Assembly (NCBI GenBank): GCA_963751395.1
Contig: CAVVUC010000003.1
Span: 372,001 to 436,000, forward strand
Direction: 5' to 3'
DNA: 64,000 nt
Origin: CAVVUC01 sp963751395
GTDB lineage: Bacteria > Verrucomicrobiota > Verrucomicrobiia > Chthoniobacterales > Chthoniobacteraceae
Each line of letters opens with the position of its first letter. Positions within the stretch are counted from its first letter, which is position 1. The notes beneath the pieces are model-generated. The model was not told the DNA's origin, searched no databases, and was given only the letters and a program-made list of their open reading frames with translations. Made by a program: the position numbers and the translations under genes. Shown here in pieces: positions 33,519-43,849 of the stretch.

Positions 33519-35609
33519 ATGAGCAAAGCAGATTCCAAACATCGTCCGTGCCCCGCCGCAGGCCGTGAGATTTCATCGGCTGAATGCGGAGAGAACCGCG
33601 CCAGCAAATACGCCTGCCCGGCGGACTGTCCGTTCAATCCGTGGTCGGCGGCCAATTACGAGCGGGCGATGGAGATCCAGGACAGCCTGGACGGTAAATT
33701 GATGCGGCAGCTAGCCGACGAAGCGCGCAAAGACCCGAGGCTTCGCACGGAGATCGACAACATTCTGAACGCGAGCGACGTCGCAAAGCAGCGGTTTTTT
33801 GTGACGAAATTTTATCGTGAACGCGATGCCGCCGGGCACACGTTCGGCGCGCGAATGCTGCTGCATCGGGCAAGGGATTTGAAGAACGACGAGCGGTTTC
33901 TCCTGGCCAGCATGGCAAAGATGCGCCCGGCTTTGATCGAGGTTCACGAGGTGATCGGCGACGAGGAGTGCCGGGCGGTGGATTTGCTCGATCCGAGCGG
34001 TGCGAGTTTCGTGATTCACGACCGTTCGCTCGCGTCACGAGCGGTGCGCTTTTCGCAGTGTGTTCTCTGGATTTTCGCAATGCCGCATTACCACCGGGTG
34101 CATGGAGCCGGAGCGGAAATGATCGAGGTCAGCGGCCTCGACGCTCCCGACGTGCTGCGCGAAGTGGTGAGCCATATCGGTGGCCCGGGCGAAGACAACG
34201 AAGCGCTTCGTGAATGGCTGGCGGATCACCTGGATCGCGTAGCCAAAGCCTTCGAGGCTACGTCCGCCGCAATGAACCGGCGCATGTTTGAGACGCTCGA
34301 TGCGAAATTCTGCCGCGCCACCTACCGCTTGCGCGGAGCCCTGCCGTCTGTCCAGCGGCAATTGAGAGGACATCCGGCGGTCGATGCCGGCCAGTTGTCG
34401 GAGGACGAAACCGCCGAAGGATTCATCGAGTGCTGCGACTGGTTCGACGAGCCGCGCGCGATGGAGGAAGGCCAGATCGGGCTTCCCTTGGAGTCGCCCG
34501 CAGGCGCGAACATCGGCCGGCCTCTGCTGGGAAGAGTCTTGATCGCCCACGACAAACTTCGCATCGAGGCGAGTTCCGCCGCGAGGTATCAATCCCTGCG
34601 CGCCCAGTTTGAAAAGCGCGTTGGCTCACTGGTCGAGTTCGCGGCCGAGCGGATTGAAGACATGGCTGCCGGGCCTCTTCAAGGCGCGCCAGCCTTCGAC
34701 GCCTCCCTGGTTTCCCCGCGCCTTCTGGAACGGGCTCCCCGCATCATGATGACAGCTTCCAGTCTGCAGCAGGAAGTTCCGGTTGAATTGTCCAAAGAGG
34801 AAGCCGGCGAAATGATGATGCGACGGCATCATGAAGGCTGGCTCGACAATTCCCTTCCTGCCTTCAACGGCCTGACACCGCGTCAGGCCGCTGCGGACCC
34901 GGCGCACCGGGCCGGGTTGTTGACGATGGTAAAAGGCATCGTCCGACGCCATGACCGGAACAACCTCGGCTCCGGACGCAACGACGACATCAACTGGCTG
35001 GTGCGCGCACTGGGGCTCAGCGAAATCCTTTTCGAGCCGCCACCACCGCGCAAGCCGCCTGAGCAGGAGGATGACGGGGAGTGGGATGACGAACCCGAAT
35101 ACGCGCCGGCACCCCCATTGCCGCCCGGTCCGTTTTCCGAAGCCGAGATCGACGAACGAATGCTCGCCGTCGCAAGGATCCTGCCCTCGCCCGAGGACAT
35201 CCTGTATGAATTCGAATCGGTCGCGCCGGAAGCGCTTGATGCGCTCGACACGGTGGCAGAGGAACTTCCCGAAGCCGCCGATTTCGCGCTCGTCTCGCTC
35301 ATGGCCACCTGCTGGTTCATTTTCTTCCCGCCAGGGACGCGCCCCTCTGGGTTCAGTGAGGAAAATTTCGAACGGCACGTGGATCTTGAAATCGATAAAC
35401 TCAAAGCGGTGACTTCGCAGGGTAAGGAGGCAATCTCGGAATATCTGCAATCCGGCCCCCAACCGGCGCTGACCGCCCTGTTCTCGACGTTCGTCTTTGA
35501 ACTTTCCATGAAGGGCCCGAAGAAAGATCGCCTCCCGCCGGAGTTAGCGCCATTCGTGCTGGCAATCCTGATGGCGTTCATCAACGAGCTGGACCGGATT
35601 GCCCGCTGA
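33519..35609 (+). CDS. Large protein of unknown function with N-terminal cysteine cluster
   Basis: A 696-residue protein I do not recognise as a whole. Residues 11-40 hold five cysteines (HRPCPAAGREISSAECGENR, then YACPADCPFNPW), a possible metal-binding knuckle. A later segment (LPAFNGLTPRQAAADPAHRA, near residue 450) resembles the 'P.L.G.TPREAA' motif seen in SEC-C-type and ParS/MbcA-like proteins. A Pro/Glu-rich linker (EPPPPRKPPEQEDDGEWDDE) separates this from a mostly helical C-terminus. There is no signal peptide or membrane helix, so it is cytoplasmic. It is convergent with the SNF2 helicase, 35 bp between stops. Confidence 0.6.
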   Translation: MSKADSKHRPCPAAGREISSAECGENRASKYACPADCPFNPWSAANYERAMEIQDSLDGKLMRQLADEARKDPRLRTEIDNILNASDVAKQRFFVTKFYRERDAAGHTFGARMLLHRARDLKNDERFLLASMAKMRPALIEVHEVIGDEECRAVDLLDPSGASFVIHDRSLASRAVRFSQCVLWIFAMPHYHRVHGAGAEMIEVSGLDAPDVLREVVSHIGGPGEDNEALREWLADHLDRVAKAFEATSAAMNRRMFETLDAKFCRATYRLRGALPSVQRQLRGHPAVDAGQLSEDETAEGFIECCDWFDEPRAMEEGQIGLPLESPAGANIGRPLLGRVLIAHDKLRIEASSAARYQSLRAQFEKRVGSLVEFAAERIEDMAAGPLQGAPAFDASLVSPRLLERAPRIMMTASSLQQEVPVELSKEEAGEMMMRRHHEGWLDNSLPAFNGLTPRQAAADPAHRAGLLTMVKGIVRRHDRNNLGSGRNDDINWLVRALGLSEILFEPPPPRKPPEQEDDGEWDDEPEYAPAPPLPPGPFSEAEIDERMLAVARILPSPEDILYEFESVAPEALDALDTVAEELPEAADFALVSLMATCWFIFFPPGTRPSGFSEENFERHVDLEIDKLKAVTSQGKEAISEYLQSGPQPALTALFSTFVFELSMKGPKKDRLPPELAPFVLAILMAFINELDRIAR

Positions 35610-35644
35610 AGACGCGGCGCCGCGATCAGGCCAGGCCGCCGGTT

Positions 35645-38600
35645 TCATTCCGCAAACAGGAACCGGAAATCATCGAGCGTCAGGGTGCGCGTGAAGTTTT
35701 CCTCGCCGAGGATGTCTTCGGCCAGCGCTCGCTTCTGCTTCTGCAGGAGACGGATTTTCTCCTCGATGCTTTCTTTCACGAGCAGGCGGTAGGCGATGAC
35801 GTGGCTGGTCTGGCCGATGCGGTGGGTGCGGTCGATGGCCTGGTTTTCGACGGCGGGATTCCACCACGGGTCGTAAAGCACGACGTAGCTCGCGGCGGTG
35901 AGGTTCAGGCCGAAGCCGCCGGCGCGCAGGGAAATGAGGAACACCGCCGAGCCTTCCGTGGTCTGGAAATCCTTCACGAGCGCGCCGCGATCCTCGGTCT
36001 GGCCGGTGAGGAGGAACTGCTTCCACTCGCGCTTCGTGACTTCGGCACGGATGATCGAGAGCATTTCGACGAACTGCGAAAAGACGAGCACCTTGTGGCC
36101 TTCCTCGACGAGCGGTTCGAGGAGGTCGAACAGCGCGTTGAACTTCGCGCTTTCGGCGTCGGCGGATTTCTCGCTGACGAGGGCCGGGTGACAGCAGATC
36201 TGGCGCAGCCGCAGGAGCGAGGTGAGGATGTTGAAGCGTTGTTTGTCGAGGTCGGCTTTTGTTTCGAGTCCCAGGAGCGCGGCGCGGGCGCGCTTCAACT
36301 CCGCTCGGTAGAGCGTGGCTTGCGGACCTTCGATCTCGCAGTGCAAATCCTCCTCGATCCGGTCGGGCAAATCTTTTGCCACTTCGTTCTTCGTGCGCCG
36401 GAGCACGAACGGCCGCACGCGCGCGGCGAGCCGGCGGCGGGCGAACGGGTCGGAGCGCTGGTCGAATGACTTGTTGAACGCAGCGCGCGGACCGAGCACG
36501 CCGGGCATCGCGAACGTCATGATGCTCCACAAATCGAGCAGCCGGTTTTCGATCGGCGTGCCGCTGAGGGCCAGCCTCTGCCCAGCGCGCAGGCTCATCG
36601 CGGCGCGCGCGGTCTGCGACTCCGGGTTCTTGATGTATTGCGCCTCGTCGAGGATCACCGCGTGCCAGGTCGCCGCGTTCAGCGGTTTTTCGAGGAGGCG
36701 GAGCTGGGTGTAGTTCACGACGATGACATCGGATTCCGCCCGCGCCTTTTCGAGCGCGGCGGCCTCGCGGACGCGCTTTGGGAGCAGGCAGACGCGGAGT
36801 TCCGGCGCAAATCGAGCGGCCTCGGACACCCAGTTTTCCGTCACGCTTTTGGGACAAACGACGAGAGTCGGCATGGCCTTGAAGTCGGGTTGCTCGCGGA
36901 GCCAGAGCAGCCACGCGAGCGCCTGCACGGTTTTGCCGAGACCCATGTCGTCGGCAAGAATGCCGCCAAAACGGTTCGCCGAAAGGTAGGCGAGAAAATG
37001 GAATCCCTCGACCTGATAAGGGCGCAACTCGGCAACCAAAGCCAGCGGGCAGGGCGGGAACGACGCGCGTCTGGATTTCCCCGGCACGCCGCGCGATGGC
37101 CTTCACCTGCTCGTTGGGGAGCAGGCGGGTTGCGGCCTTTTTGCCGGCAAGCTGGAGCGCATGGAGCCGCTGCGGTTCGCTGGAAAAATCGCGCGCGCTC
37201 AATCCCAGATCGGCAAGCTCCTTTTCATCCTCCTCGCTGAGCTCGAACTGAAGGCGCTTCCAGCCTTTGGTGCCGAGGCGCACGAAACCGCCGCGCGCGT
37301 CGAGCAGCGCGCGCAGTTCTTTTTGCGTGAGCGTCGTGTCGGCGACATTGAGCGCGACGCGGAGATCGAACCAGTCGATCCCTGCTTCCTCGACATCGAG
37401 TTTCACCTGCGCCGCGATCGGGTCGTCGCGGAATGAGGCAAGCAGCGGGTCGAGTTCGACATCGACCCCCTGCGGCACTGCGGCGAGCCACTCGGCAAAC
37501 TGCGCGGGAAACGGCTTGCCGATCGTCCGGTGCCATCGGTTGTCGTAGGAATCCCAGTTCACCCGCAGCGATTCGATGAGCGCCGGCGCGTGACGCAGCG
37601 ACGCGCGTTCGTAACGCACCAGCTCGCCCGGCTTTGCCTCCGGGTGGTTGCGAAGTTTCCAGCCCTCGCGCCCAAAGTGATCGAATGCGACGCCCGGTTC
37701 GGATTCCGCGCTGACCTTGACGATGAGGCGCTCGCCTTCGCTGAAGCTGTTCTTTTCCACCCCGCAGCGAAACACGAGGCGCAGTCGCACCGTGCGAATG
37801 CGATCGGCGATGCGCGGCGGCGGCGGGATTGTGAGCCTGTCGAGCAACGCCACCCCGTCGCTCGTTTCAAGCGCTTCCGCCGGGATCTTCACCGGACCTT
37901 GTTGCGCTTGCAGACTCGCCATCGGCGGGCCGGGCAGGATCGAGTCGCTCGTCACGTAGAGCGACGGCGCACCATCGATGATCGTGAGCGCGGGCGGCGG
38001 CGCGGAGCCATCCGGCAGAACCAGCGTCAGCTTGTAGTCGCCGGATTCCGACGCCGCCGGATCGACGCGCCAGCTCAGCGTCTGCTCGGCACGGCGCAAC
38101 GGGGTGCCCTCTGGGCCGACGACGCGATCCTCGAATCCCGGCAGGCGGAGCAACTGATTGAGCACGCGGATTGTGTCCGGTTTGCCATGCTCGTGGAGCG
38201 GACTGCTGCCATAGCCGGTGTTGAAAACACGCCAGACCGCGAGCGACTCCGGGTCGAACGAAAGATCGCCGCGCTGGCCGGCGATGAGGAGCTGGTTGTA
38301 GGGGGTTTGTTTGACGGGGAAAAATCATTCGCGCCCGCTTTGCGCCACTCAAGCTGGGCGCCTTTCTCGTTGAGCCGCACACGCAGTTCGGCCGTCTCGG
38401 GAGCGGCGGTTTCCTGGCTGCCGGCGTTCTGTTGCAGCCAGTCGCGCCATCGTTCGATGTTCTCGCGCCGCTCCCATGACGAGACGAGCGCATCGACCTC
38501 GGTCTGATCGGTGGCATTCAGAAGGGCGGCGGGGCAGCTCCACTTGTTCCGGCGCAACAGCGCGACGATATACAACCACGCCTCCCACGGGGAGTGCGGC

Positions 38601-39154
38601 TGAGTGGGCCAGAACTCGATGGTGTTCCAGCCCCAACTGCTCCTGCGTCCGGTGATCCTGTCGAGCAGGTTTTCGGCGATGAACTTCGACGTCCTGTGAT
38701 TCGTGTAAATCTCGTCCACCGCAGTGGCCGCGCGTTTCTCCTCCGGCGTGAGCTTTCTCCCGAAGCGCTGGGCGATCAGTGCGGAAAACGTCTCGTTGTC
38801 GGTTTCCAGAGACGCAATGCTCCTCGCGTCCGCGGCTTTCTGCGGCTCCGGCTTCGCGTCCGCTCTGGACGCCTCCATGACCGCCAGCATCGCAGCGCAG
38901 CAGTGTTTACAATCGAATGCCACCGGGCAACTGCACACGCCGTCCCACCCGCCCTCCTCGAAATCCATCTCGACCCTGTAACGCCCGGTCCCTTTCACGC
39001 TGGCGTAAAAACCGTCTCCGCTCACCGCCGGTTCGATTTTCAACACCCGGCCCTGTCGCAAATAACTCCTGCCGCGCTGAAGCGTGTTTTTATCCAACGA
39101 GTCGAGATAGCTTTGGGCGGCTTCTAGTTGGTCTGGAGTGAGCTGGACGTCCAT
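35645..39154 (-). CDS. SWIM-domain SNF2-family helicase, two frameshifts
   Basis: A DNA-dependent ATPase of the Snf2 group. Part 1 (from 39154) has a SWIM zinc motif CSCPVAFDCKHCC near residue 95. Part 2 continues after a frameshift near 38320 (VLNQLLRLPGFEDRVVGPEG and a helicase-accessory region). Part 3 continues after a second shift near 37060 with LRPYQVEGFHFLAYLSANRF, the Walker A DDMGLGKTVQALAWL, the DEAQ box AVILDEAQYIKN, and motif VI QAIDRTHRIGQ. Corrected, it is about 1,165 aa, a normal length for bacterial SWIM-SNF2 proteins. The shifts may be sequencing errors, since all motifs are preserved. Confidence 0.85.
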
Positions 39155-39203
39155 GAATTAAGAGGGCGTGTATCGTCGTTCCACCGCCGGATTCATGCAA
39201 GCA

Positions 39204-39226
39204 CGCCGCGAAAAATTCTCGCGGCG
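39204..39226. repeat. Small hairpin between the helicase and a membrane protein gene
   Basis: CGCCGCGA (39204-39211) and TCGCGGCG (39219-39226) form an 8-bp stem with a 7-base loop, about 80 bp past the stop of the gene at 39308 on the minus strand. Possibly a terminator. The rest of the 153-bp gap shows nothing recognisable. Confidence 0.4.
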
Positions 39227-39307
39227 ATCACGCGAAGCGCGGTCGGATCAAGCGCTGGCACGAACACGACCAGAGGAATCAGGACGGCGTGCTCCGTCAC
39301 ACGTCCC

Positions 39308-40825
39308 TCATCGTGGATTCGATGAAACTGGTGCGGGCGTCCGCAGCGAGGCGACTGTGGCAGACGCCGCCAGGAAATAGAGCGGGATCATTGCGTAGCA
39401 ATAGCGCGAGCCACCCAGAGGAACCTGAAAAGCCGTCGCCATGTTCACTGCAACTGGCAGCAGGAAGATGAGTCCTGTCAATCGCCGCTTCACCACCAAC
39501 ACGCCCATGCCGGCCACGCCAAGCAGCGCCCAGATGTCCGGCGGCAGGAGGCTCAGGAAAAATGGGTCGCGCCAATGATGGGAGAGGGTCGATAAGTGGG
39601 GTGTCAGGAAACGGCGCATCTGATCCTGTGCCTTCTCCGCAAAAGGAACGTCGGGCCTCGGAGTTCCAAAGAACTCAGGCATCCTCTCGTCGGTCGGTGA
39701 ATCCGTGGCCCACGACAGGTAGCGGTAATGACGGATCTGGTGCTTGCGCTGTTTCGGGAGCGAGTAGAATTGATAGACTTTCTCCTTTGAAGAACCCGCG
39801 AATGCGAGCCAACTGAAGCCGCTTGCTGCGAATCCGCACCGAACCCGGGTCAGGAAAACTTCCATGCGATCGTTCAGCAGCCGGTTTGCGATCGCACTGA
39901 CACGCTTCTGCACATCGCGGGGCGTCAACCCCTGTGTCATCCAGAACTCACCAATGGCAGCGGCTTGGTTATAGTCCAGGCCATCATGGATCGCTTTGCT
40001 GGCGGGAAGATCGGGCGGAAACGGGATCGAGTCGAGATAAGCGCTTGCTTTTTCGGTGGGCCGAAAATTGGCCCAGATCGCACACACCAGTCTATTGGTG
40101 CCGAGCCCGGGCATAAAAAACCTGCCGGTTAATGCATACCGGTAAATTGGGAAAGCAGTTGCTGACAACAGAGCCACGGCCAGCAAACATACCCACGCCC
40201 TTTTCGGCACAACCGGGCGACGCTCGAACAGTGCGACCGCTCCCATGGCGACCATGAATGCACCGAAATAACTACGGAACTGGGTTTCCAGGAAGATGAC
40301 ACAGATCAATCCGCAGAACCTGACCAGCGAGAATGAGGCATCCTTCTCACTTTGTCTGAGGCAGATTCCAAGACCGATTAACAAGAGTGAACTGGAGATG
40401 GACTCGGTAAGAAGACTGTTGTGCAAGGCCTGGTAGAAAGGCAGCAGACAAAGGAGCGCGCATGCCGCCAGGTGAAGGTTTGATGGCCACCGGCGATAAA
40501 TGGCGTCAAAAGCATAGCATAGCGCGAACGCCGCCAACCCGTGCTGGAACACCGCAAGCACAGGCCATTGCCAGTAGTCCGGGAGCATTGAAAGCAGGTT
40601 CCAGACGAAAGGAAGTCCCGCGCCAAGGTGGGAGTAAATAAAGGTGCCCTTGACGTTGTAGAATCCCTTGAGGGTGTCCGCGTCTGCAATGCAATTTCCA
40701 AGGCTTACAAAAGCGACACAGTCCACCCAGTAAGTCGCTCCGAAGACAATGAGCGCGTAAAGGTGACTAACCAGGATAATGATGGCCAGCCACGTCAGGA
40801 ATTTGCGATGTGAAAGGTCTAACAT
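39308..40825 (-). CDS. Polytopic membrane protein of unknown family in the glycan cluster
   Basis: A 505-residue integral membrane protein with about 10-12 hydrophobic segments. After the first helix an acidic loop appears (ATYWVDCVAFVSLGNCIADA), as in GT-C glycosyltransferases, but no specific family is recognised. A large hydrophilic region lies at about residues 265-410. Placed at the start of a run of methyltransferase and glycosyltransferase genes, it may transfer or polymerise sugars (inference). It is 24 bp from the FkbM methyltransferase gene on the same strand. Confidence 0.5.
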   Translation of the reverse strand: MLDLSHRKFLTWLAIIILVSHLYALIVFGATYWVDCVAFVSLGNCIADADTLKGFYNVKGTFIYSHLGAGLPFVWNLLSMLPDYWQWPVLAVFQHGLAAFALCYAFDAIYRRWPSNLHLAACALLCLLPFYQALHNSLLTESISSSLLLIGLGICLRQSEKDASFSLVRFCGLICVIFLETQFRSYFGAFMVAMGAVALFERRPVVPKRAWVCLLAVALLSATAFPIYRYALTGRFFMPGLGTNRLVCAIWANFRPTEKASAYLDSIPFPPDLPASKAIHDGLDYNQAAAIGEFWMTQGLTPRDVQKRVSAIANRLLNDRMEVFLTRVRCGFAASGFSWLAFAGSSKEKVYQFYSLPKQRKHQIRHYRYLSWATDSPTDERMPEFFGTPRPDVPFAEKAQDQMRRFLTPHLSTLSHHWRDPFFLSLLPPDIWALLGVAGMGVLVVKRRLTGLIFLLPVAVNMATAFQVPLGGSRYCYAMIPLYFLAASATVASLRTPAPVSSNPR

Positions 40826-40849
40826 CTCATGACGGGCAAGACATGGCCA

Positions 40850-41629
40850 TTAACGGCGAACCGAATAGAAATCCACATACCCCTGCACCTTTCGCGCCTC
40901 GTTTTCCAGGTCCTGGCCTTTCAGGATTCTCCCCTCTGGCACGGTCGAGACCGACCAGCCTGCTTTTTCAAAGGACCTGATGAAGTCGATGGGATCGAAT
41001 CCAGCTTTTGTGAGCCCTTCCGGCCAGTATTCGAAGTAAATGCCCATTCCGGGATTCGCCTCCATGAGCCCGTGCATTCCTTTCAAGACCTCAGGTTCCC
41101 AGCCCTGCACATCCATCTTGATGAAGTCGATTGCCTGACCGGAGAACATGTCATCAAGTCGCGCCACATCGACCTTTACGCCCTGGCCTTCCTGGGTGTC
41201 GGGAGACAAACGATTGTCTCCCCGGTTAAAGAGACCTTTGCAGAGAACCCGTGACTCCGTTTTTGAACCCAGCGCCTTCTGATAGGTGTTGATGTTATCG
41301 GCGCCGTTGTCGCTTGCATTGCGACTCAATGCTTCAAACAGTTCCGGGTCGGGCTCGAAGGAAAACACCTTGCCCGACGGCCCGACGAGCCTTGAGAACA
41401 ACAGGCTGTAAAGGCCGATGTTGGCTCCTGCCTCGACCACTGTCATTCCGGGGGTGATGCGGCTTTGAAAGAAACCTAGCTGCTCCGCACCCATGCGGCC
41501 CCATCGATGAAGCGTCAGATACAATAACCGGTCGAAGGTGCATGCCGTGATGGGCTGTCCCCATACGTTCAGGGTGCGATGCCAGATCGGGTTTCGATTG
41601 AACGCGGTGATCAGCCTATGCATGAACAT
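40850..41629 (-). CDS. FkbM-family methyltransferase, copy 1
   Basis: A 259-residue SAM-dependent methyltransferase of the FkbM type, methylating hydroxyl groups on sugars or natural products. Motif I is GMTVVEAGANIGLYSLLFSR, followed by VFSFEPDPELFEALSRNASD and the family signature DFIKMDVQGWEPEVLKGMHG. It lies 2 bp after the stop of the methyltransferase/GT2 fusion, tightly coupled in the operon. A glycan substrate is inferred from the surrounding genes. Confidence 0.87.
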   Translation of the reverse strand: MFMHRLITAFNRNPIWHRTLNVWGQPITACTFDRLLYLTLHRWGRMGAEQLGFFQSRITPGMTVVEAGANIGLYSLLFSRLVGPSGKVFSFEPDPELFEALSRNASDNGADNINTYQKALGSKTESRVLCKGLFNRGDNRLSPDTQEGQGVKVDVARLDDMFSGQAIDFIKMDVQGWEPEVLKGMHGLMEANPGMGIYFEYWPEGLTKAGFDPIDFIRSFEKAGWSVSTVPEGRILKGQDLENEARKVQGYVDFYSVRR

Positions 41630-41631
41630 GG

Positions 41632-43059
41632 CTAGGTGAACCTAAGTTTTCTGGCTGCGAACAGAACCATTTTGAGCAACAGCCAGCCGTGACTCCATCG
41701 CTTGATGTTCGTCTCGCCGTAGGTGCGGTCGCGATAGCGGATCGGGATGTCGGCAATCTTCAAGTTGAGCTTGTCGGCCCCGAAGAGCAGATCGAAATCG
41801 CCGAAGGGGTCGAAGTCGCCGAAGTAAGCGCGGTTCCGGGCGATATTCTCATAGTCCTCGCGAAACATGACCTTGGTTCCGCAAAGCGTGTCCTTCACCG
41901 ATTGCAGGAGCAGCCAGCTGAAGATGACGCCGAAGGCCTTGTTGGCGCACAGGTTGAGAAACTGCATCGCCTCGCTTTCCATCGGATAAACCAGGCGCAC
42001 GCCATTCGCAAACTCGCCATGACGCGATGCCACGGCTTCGTAGAACTTGGGCAGTTCCTCAGCCGGCATCGTCAGGTCGGCATCAAGGATCATCAGGATT
42101 TCGCCGGTCGCAGCCGCAAATCCTTCCCGCACCGCGTTGCCTTTGCCCTTCCCGCTTTGCTGCATGACTTTGATATTGCGCGAAGGAAAGCGCGCAGGTG
42201 CCTCCTTGATTTTCTCCCAGGTGTTGTCGGTTGAGTTTCCTTCAACAAAAACGATCTCGGTTCCAAGTCCCATCTCAGGCATCCGCTCGACGATCGCCTC
42301 GATGTTTCCCGCTTCGTTGCGGGCCGGAACGATCACAGAAACGGAGTAATCGCCTGTCTTGCCCGGTGGCCGGGGACGGGCCACGCAGAAGCAGGTGAGG
42401 CAGAACCATGAAAGCACGGGTGCGAGCATTTTATTCAAAACCAGATGCACTCCTGGCAGGGGAAGCGGAAAAAGGATGCGCGGCTGAATCTTGACCACCT
42501 GCCAGTCAGCAAGCTCCAGCATATTCTGGACGTCTGCGACACCGAGCCAGTTCGCCGGCGGCGTCCGTCCGCGGAGTCCGAGCCAGGTGGCCAGTTCCAA
42601 GAGCGGACGCCAGAGCGCGCTGTAAAAATTCATGACCACGCGCGTGCCGGGGTGGGAAACTGTCTGCGCGGATTGGAAAAGCCTCTGCACATCGGCGGCG
42701 AGATTCACCGTTTCGGAGAGAAGAATGTAATCGAACTTGCGATCCAGTGGCAGCGTCTCGCCGGCTGCAACGATGAACTGACCGTGCGGAACCCGGTTCC
42801 GGGCGCGTGCGATTTGATTGGTGGAAACATCGATGCCCGTGACGTCGCGATTGGGCAGAAGGCTGAGAAGTTCCCCGCCGCCGCACCCGACTTCCAGAAT
42901 CGAGGCGCTCTGAGGGATCGTCAGCGCGTAATACTGGGCCAGCAAACGCCGGTATTGCCATCCGGTCCAGGCCGGTTCAGGAGCAGAATCGTAGAAGCGC
43001 TCGACCACTTCCAAATGCTCGCGGGTGAGCTGGGGAAGTTCAGGCGTTGGGGCTGGCAT
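41632..43059 (-). CDS. Methyltransferase-GT2 glycosyltransferase fusion
   Basis: A 475-residue two-domain protein. Residues about 15-190 form a class I SAM methyltransferase (SASILEVGCGGGELLSLLPN, then VTGIDVSTNQIARARNR). Residues about 235-475 form a family 2 glycosyltransferase (SVSVIVPARNEAGNIEAIVE, FVEGNSTDNTW, LMILDADLTMPAEELPKFYE) with the late PIRYRDRTYGETNIKRWSHG. The GT2 part resembles polyprenyl-phosphate mannosyl/glucosyl transferases. ATG 43059 gives a 20-bp overlap with the upstream gene; ATG 43077 is an alternative. Confidence 0.85.
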   Translation of the reverse strand: MPAPTPELPQLTREHLEVVERFYDSAPEPAWTGWQYRRLLAQYYALTIPQSASILEVGCGGGELLSLLPNRDVTGIDVSTNQIARARNRVPHGQFIVAAGETLPLDRKFDYILLSETVNLAADVQRLFQSAQTVSHPGTRVVMNFYSALWRPLLELATWLGLRGRTPPANWLGVADVQNMLELADWQVVKIQPRILFPLPLPGVHLVLNKMLAPVLSWFCLTCFCVARPRPPGKTGDYSVSVIVPARNEAGNIEAIVERMPEMGLGTEIVFVEGNSTDNTWEKIKEAPARFPSRNIKVMQQSGKGKGNAVREGFAAATGEILMILDADLTMPAEELPKFYEAVASRHGEFANGVRLVYPMESEAMQFLNLCANKAFGVIFSWLLLQSVKDTLCGTKVMFREDYENIARNRAYFGDFDPFGDFDLLFGADKLNLKIADIPIRYRDRTYGETNIKRWSHGWLLLKMVLFAARKLRFT

Positions 43060-43849
43060 TTTTTTCGAGGACAACAAGCATTCGTGTGGAAAAGAGCGAC
43101 GGAAATGGCGTCAGCATTTTCTCCACAAATCTGACGACGGGAAGAAAATTGCGCGGGTAAAGTTGTGGTCCGCGGAACCCTCCGGACCCCACGTAAGCCA
43201 GCGACGGGAAATGGGCGGTCTCGACCACAGTCCAGTCATTCAGCTCCGCCCGGTCTTCACCACGGCCGAAAATCCGCGCGCAATTACCCTGGGCGGCATA
43301 GTAATTTTGGGCTCCGGGATCGAAGCCCGATGGAGGATTCCATGTGATCTCCTCGCGCAAACGCAAAGGCTCGTGGTGGAACAAGCCGTAGATGAACCGG
43401 CCCAGCAGACTCATGTCCGGCTCCAATAAAATGACGCGCCCCCGCGGACGCAGCACGCGGTGCATTTCACGCAGGGCCGCACCGGGATATTGAAGGTGGT
43501 GCCAGACGTCGAAGAGAACGAACGCCGCAGCCGATTCATCCGCGAAACTGAGCGCATAAATGTTCTCCACGCGATCGAGCCACGGATTGGGAAACAAATC
43601 CGTCGTGATGCAATCGGGAATCCATTTCTTCACGTTGCCCATTCCGGATCCGCTCTCGACGATCAATCCCGGCACCGAGCGATCAATGCGCGCCGCAATC
43701 TGGCCATACAGTTCGCCATAGACCTCCTGAAGCAGCGGCTTGGCTTCCCATAACCGCACGTTCTGTTCGATCTCGGCATTGTGCTGGTCGATGGGGACAG
43801 CGCCCGATCCGGCATTGGCGGCGGAGGATGGCTTCATCGCACCGGGCAT
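43040..43849 (-). CDS. Class I SAM-dependent methyltransferase
   Basis: A 269-residue methyltransferase. Motif I is degenerate but visible (LIVESGSGMGNVKKWIPDCI), followed by FVLFDVWHHLQYPGAALREM and VLRPRGRVILLEPDMSLLGR. ATG 43849 overlaps the FkbM copy 2 stop by one base (TAATG). Substrate unknown; probably a sugar or lipid in the glycan pathway. Its long frame extends upstream into the FkbM gene, but that part is a shadow. Confidence 0.78.
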   Translation of the reverse strand: MPGAMKPSSAANAGSGAVPIDQHNAEIEQNVRLWEAKPLLQEVYGELYGQIAARIDRSVPGLIVESGSGMGNVKKWIPDCITTDLFPNPWLDRVENIYALSFADESAAAFVLFDVWHHLQYPGAALREMHRVLRPRGRVILLEPDMSLLGRFIYGLFHHEPLRLREEITWNPPSGFDPGAQNYYAAQGNCARIFGRGEDRAELNDWTVVETAHFPSLAYVGSGGFRGPQLYPRNFLPVVRFVEKMLTPFPSLFSTRMLVVLEKNASPNA

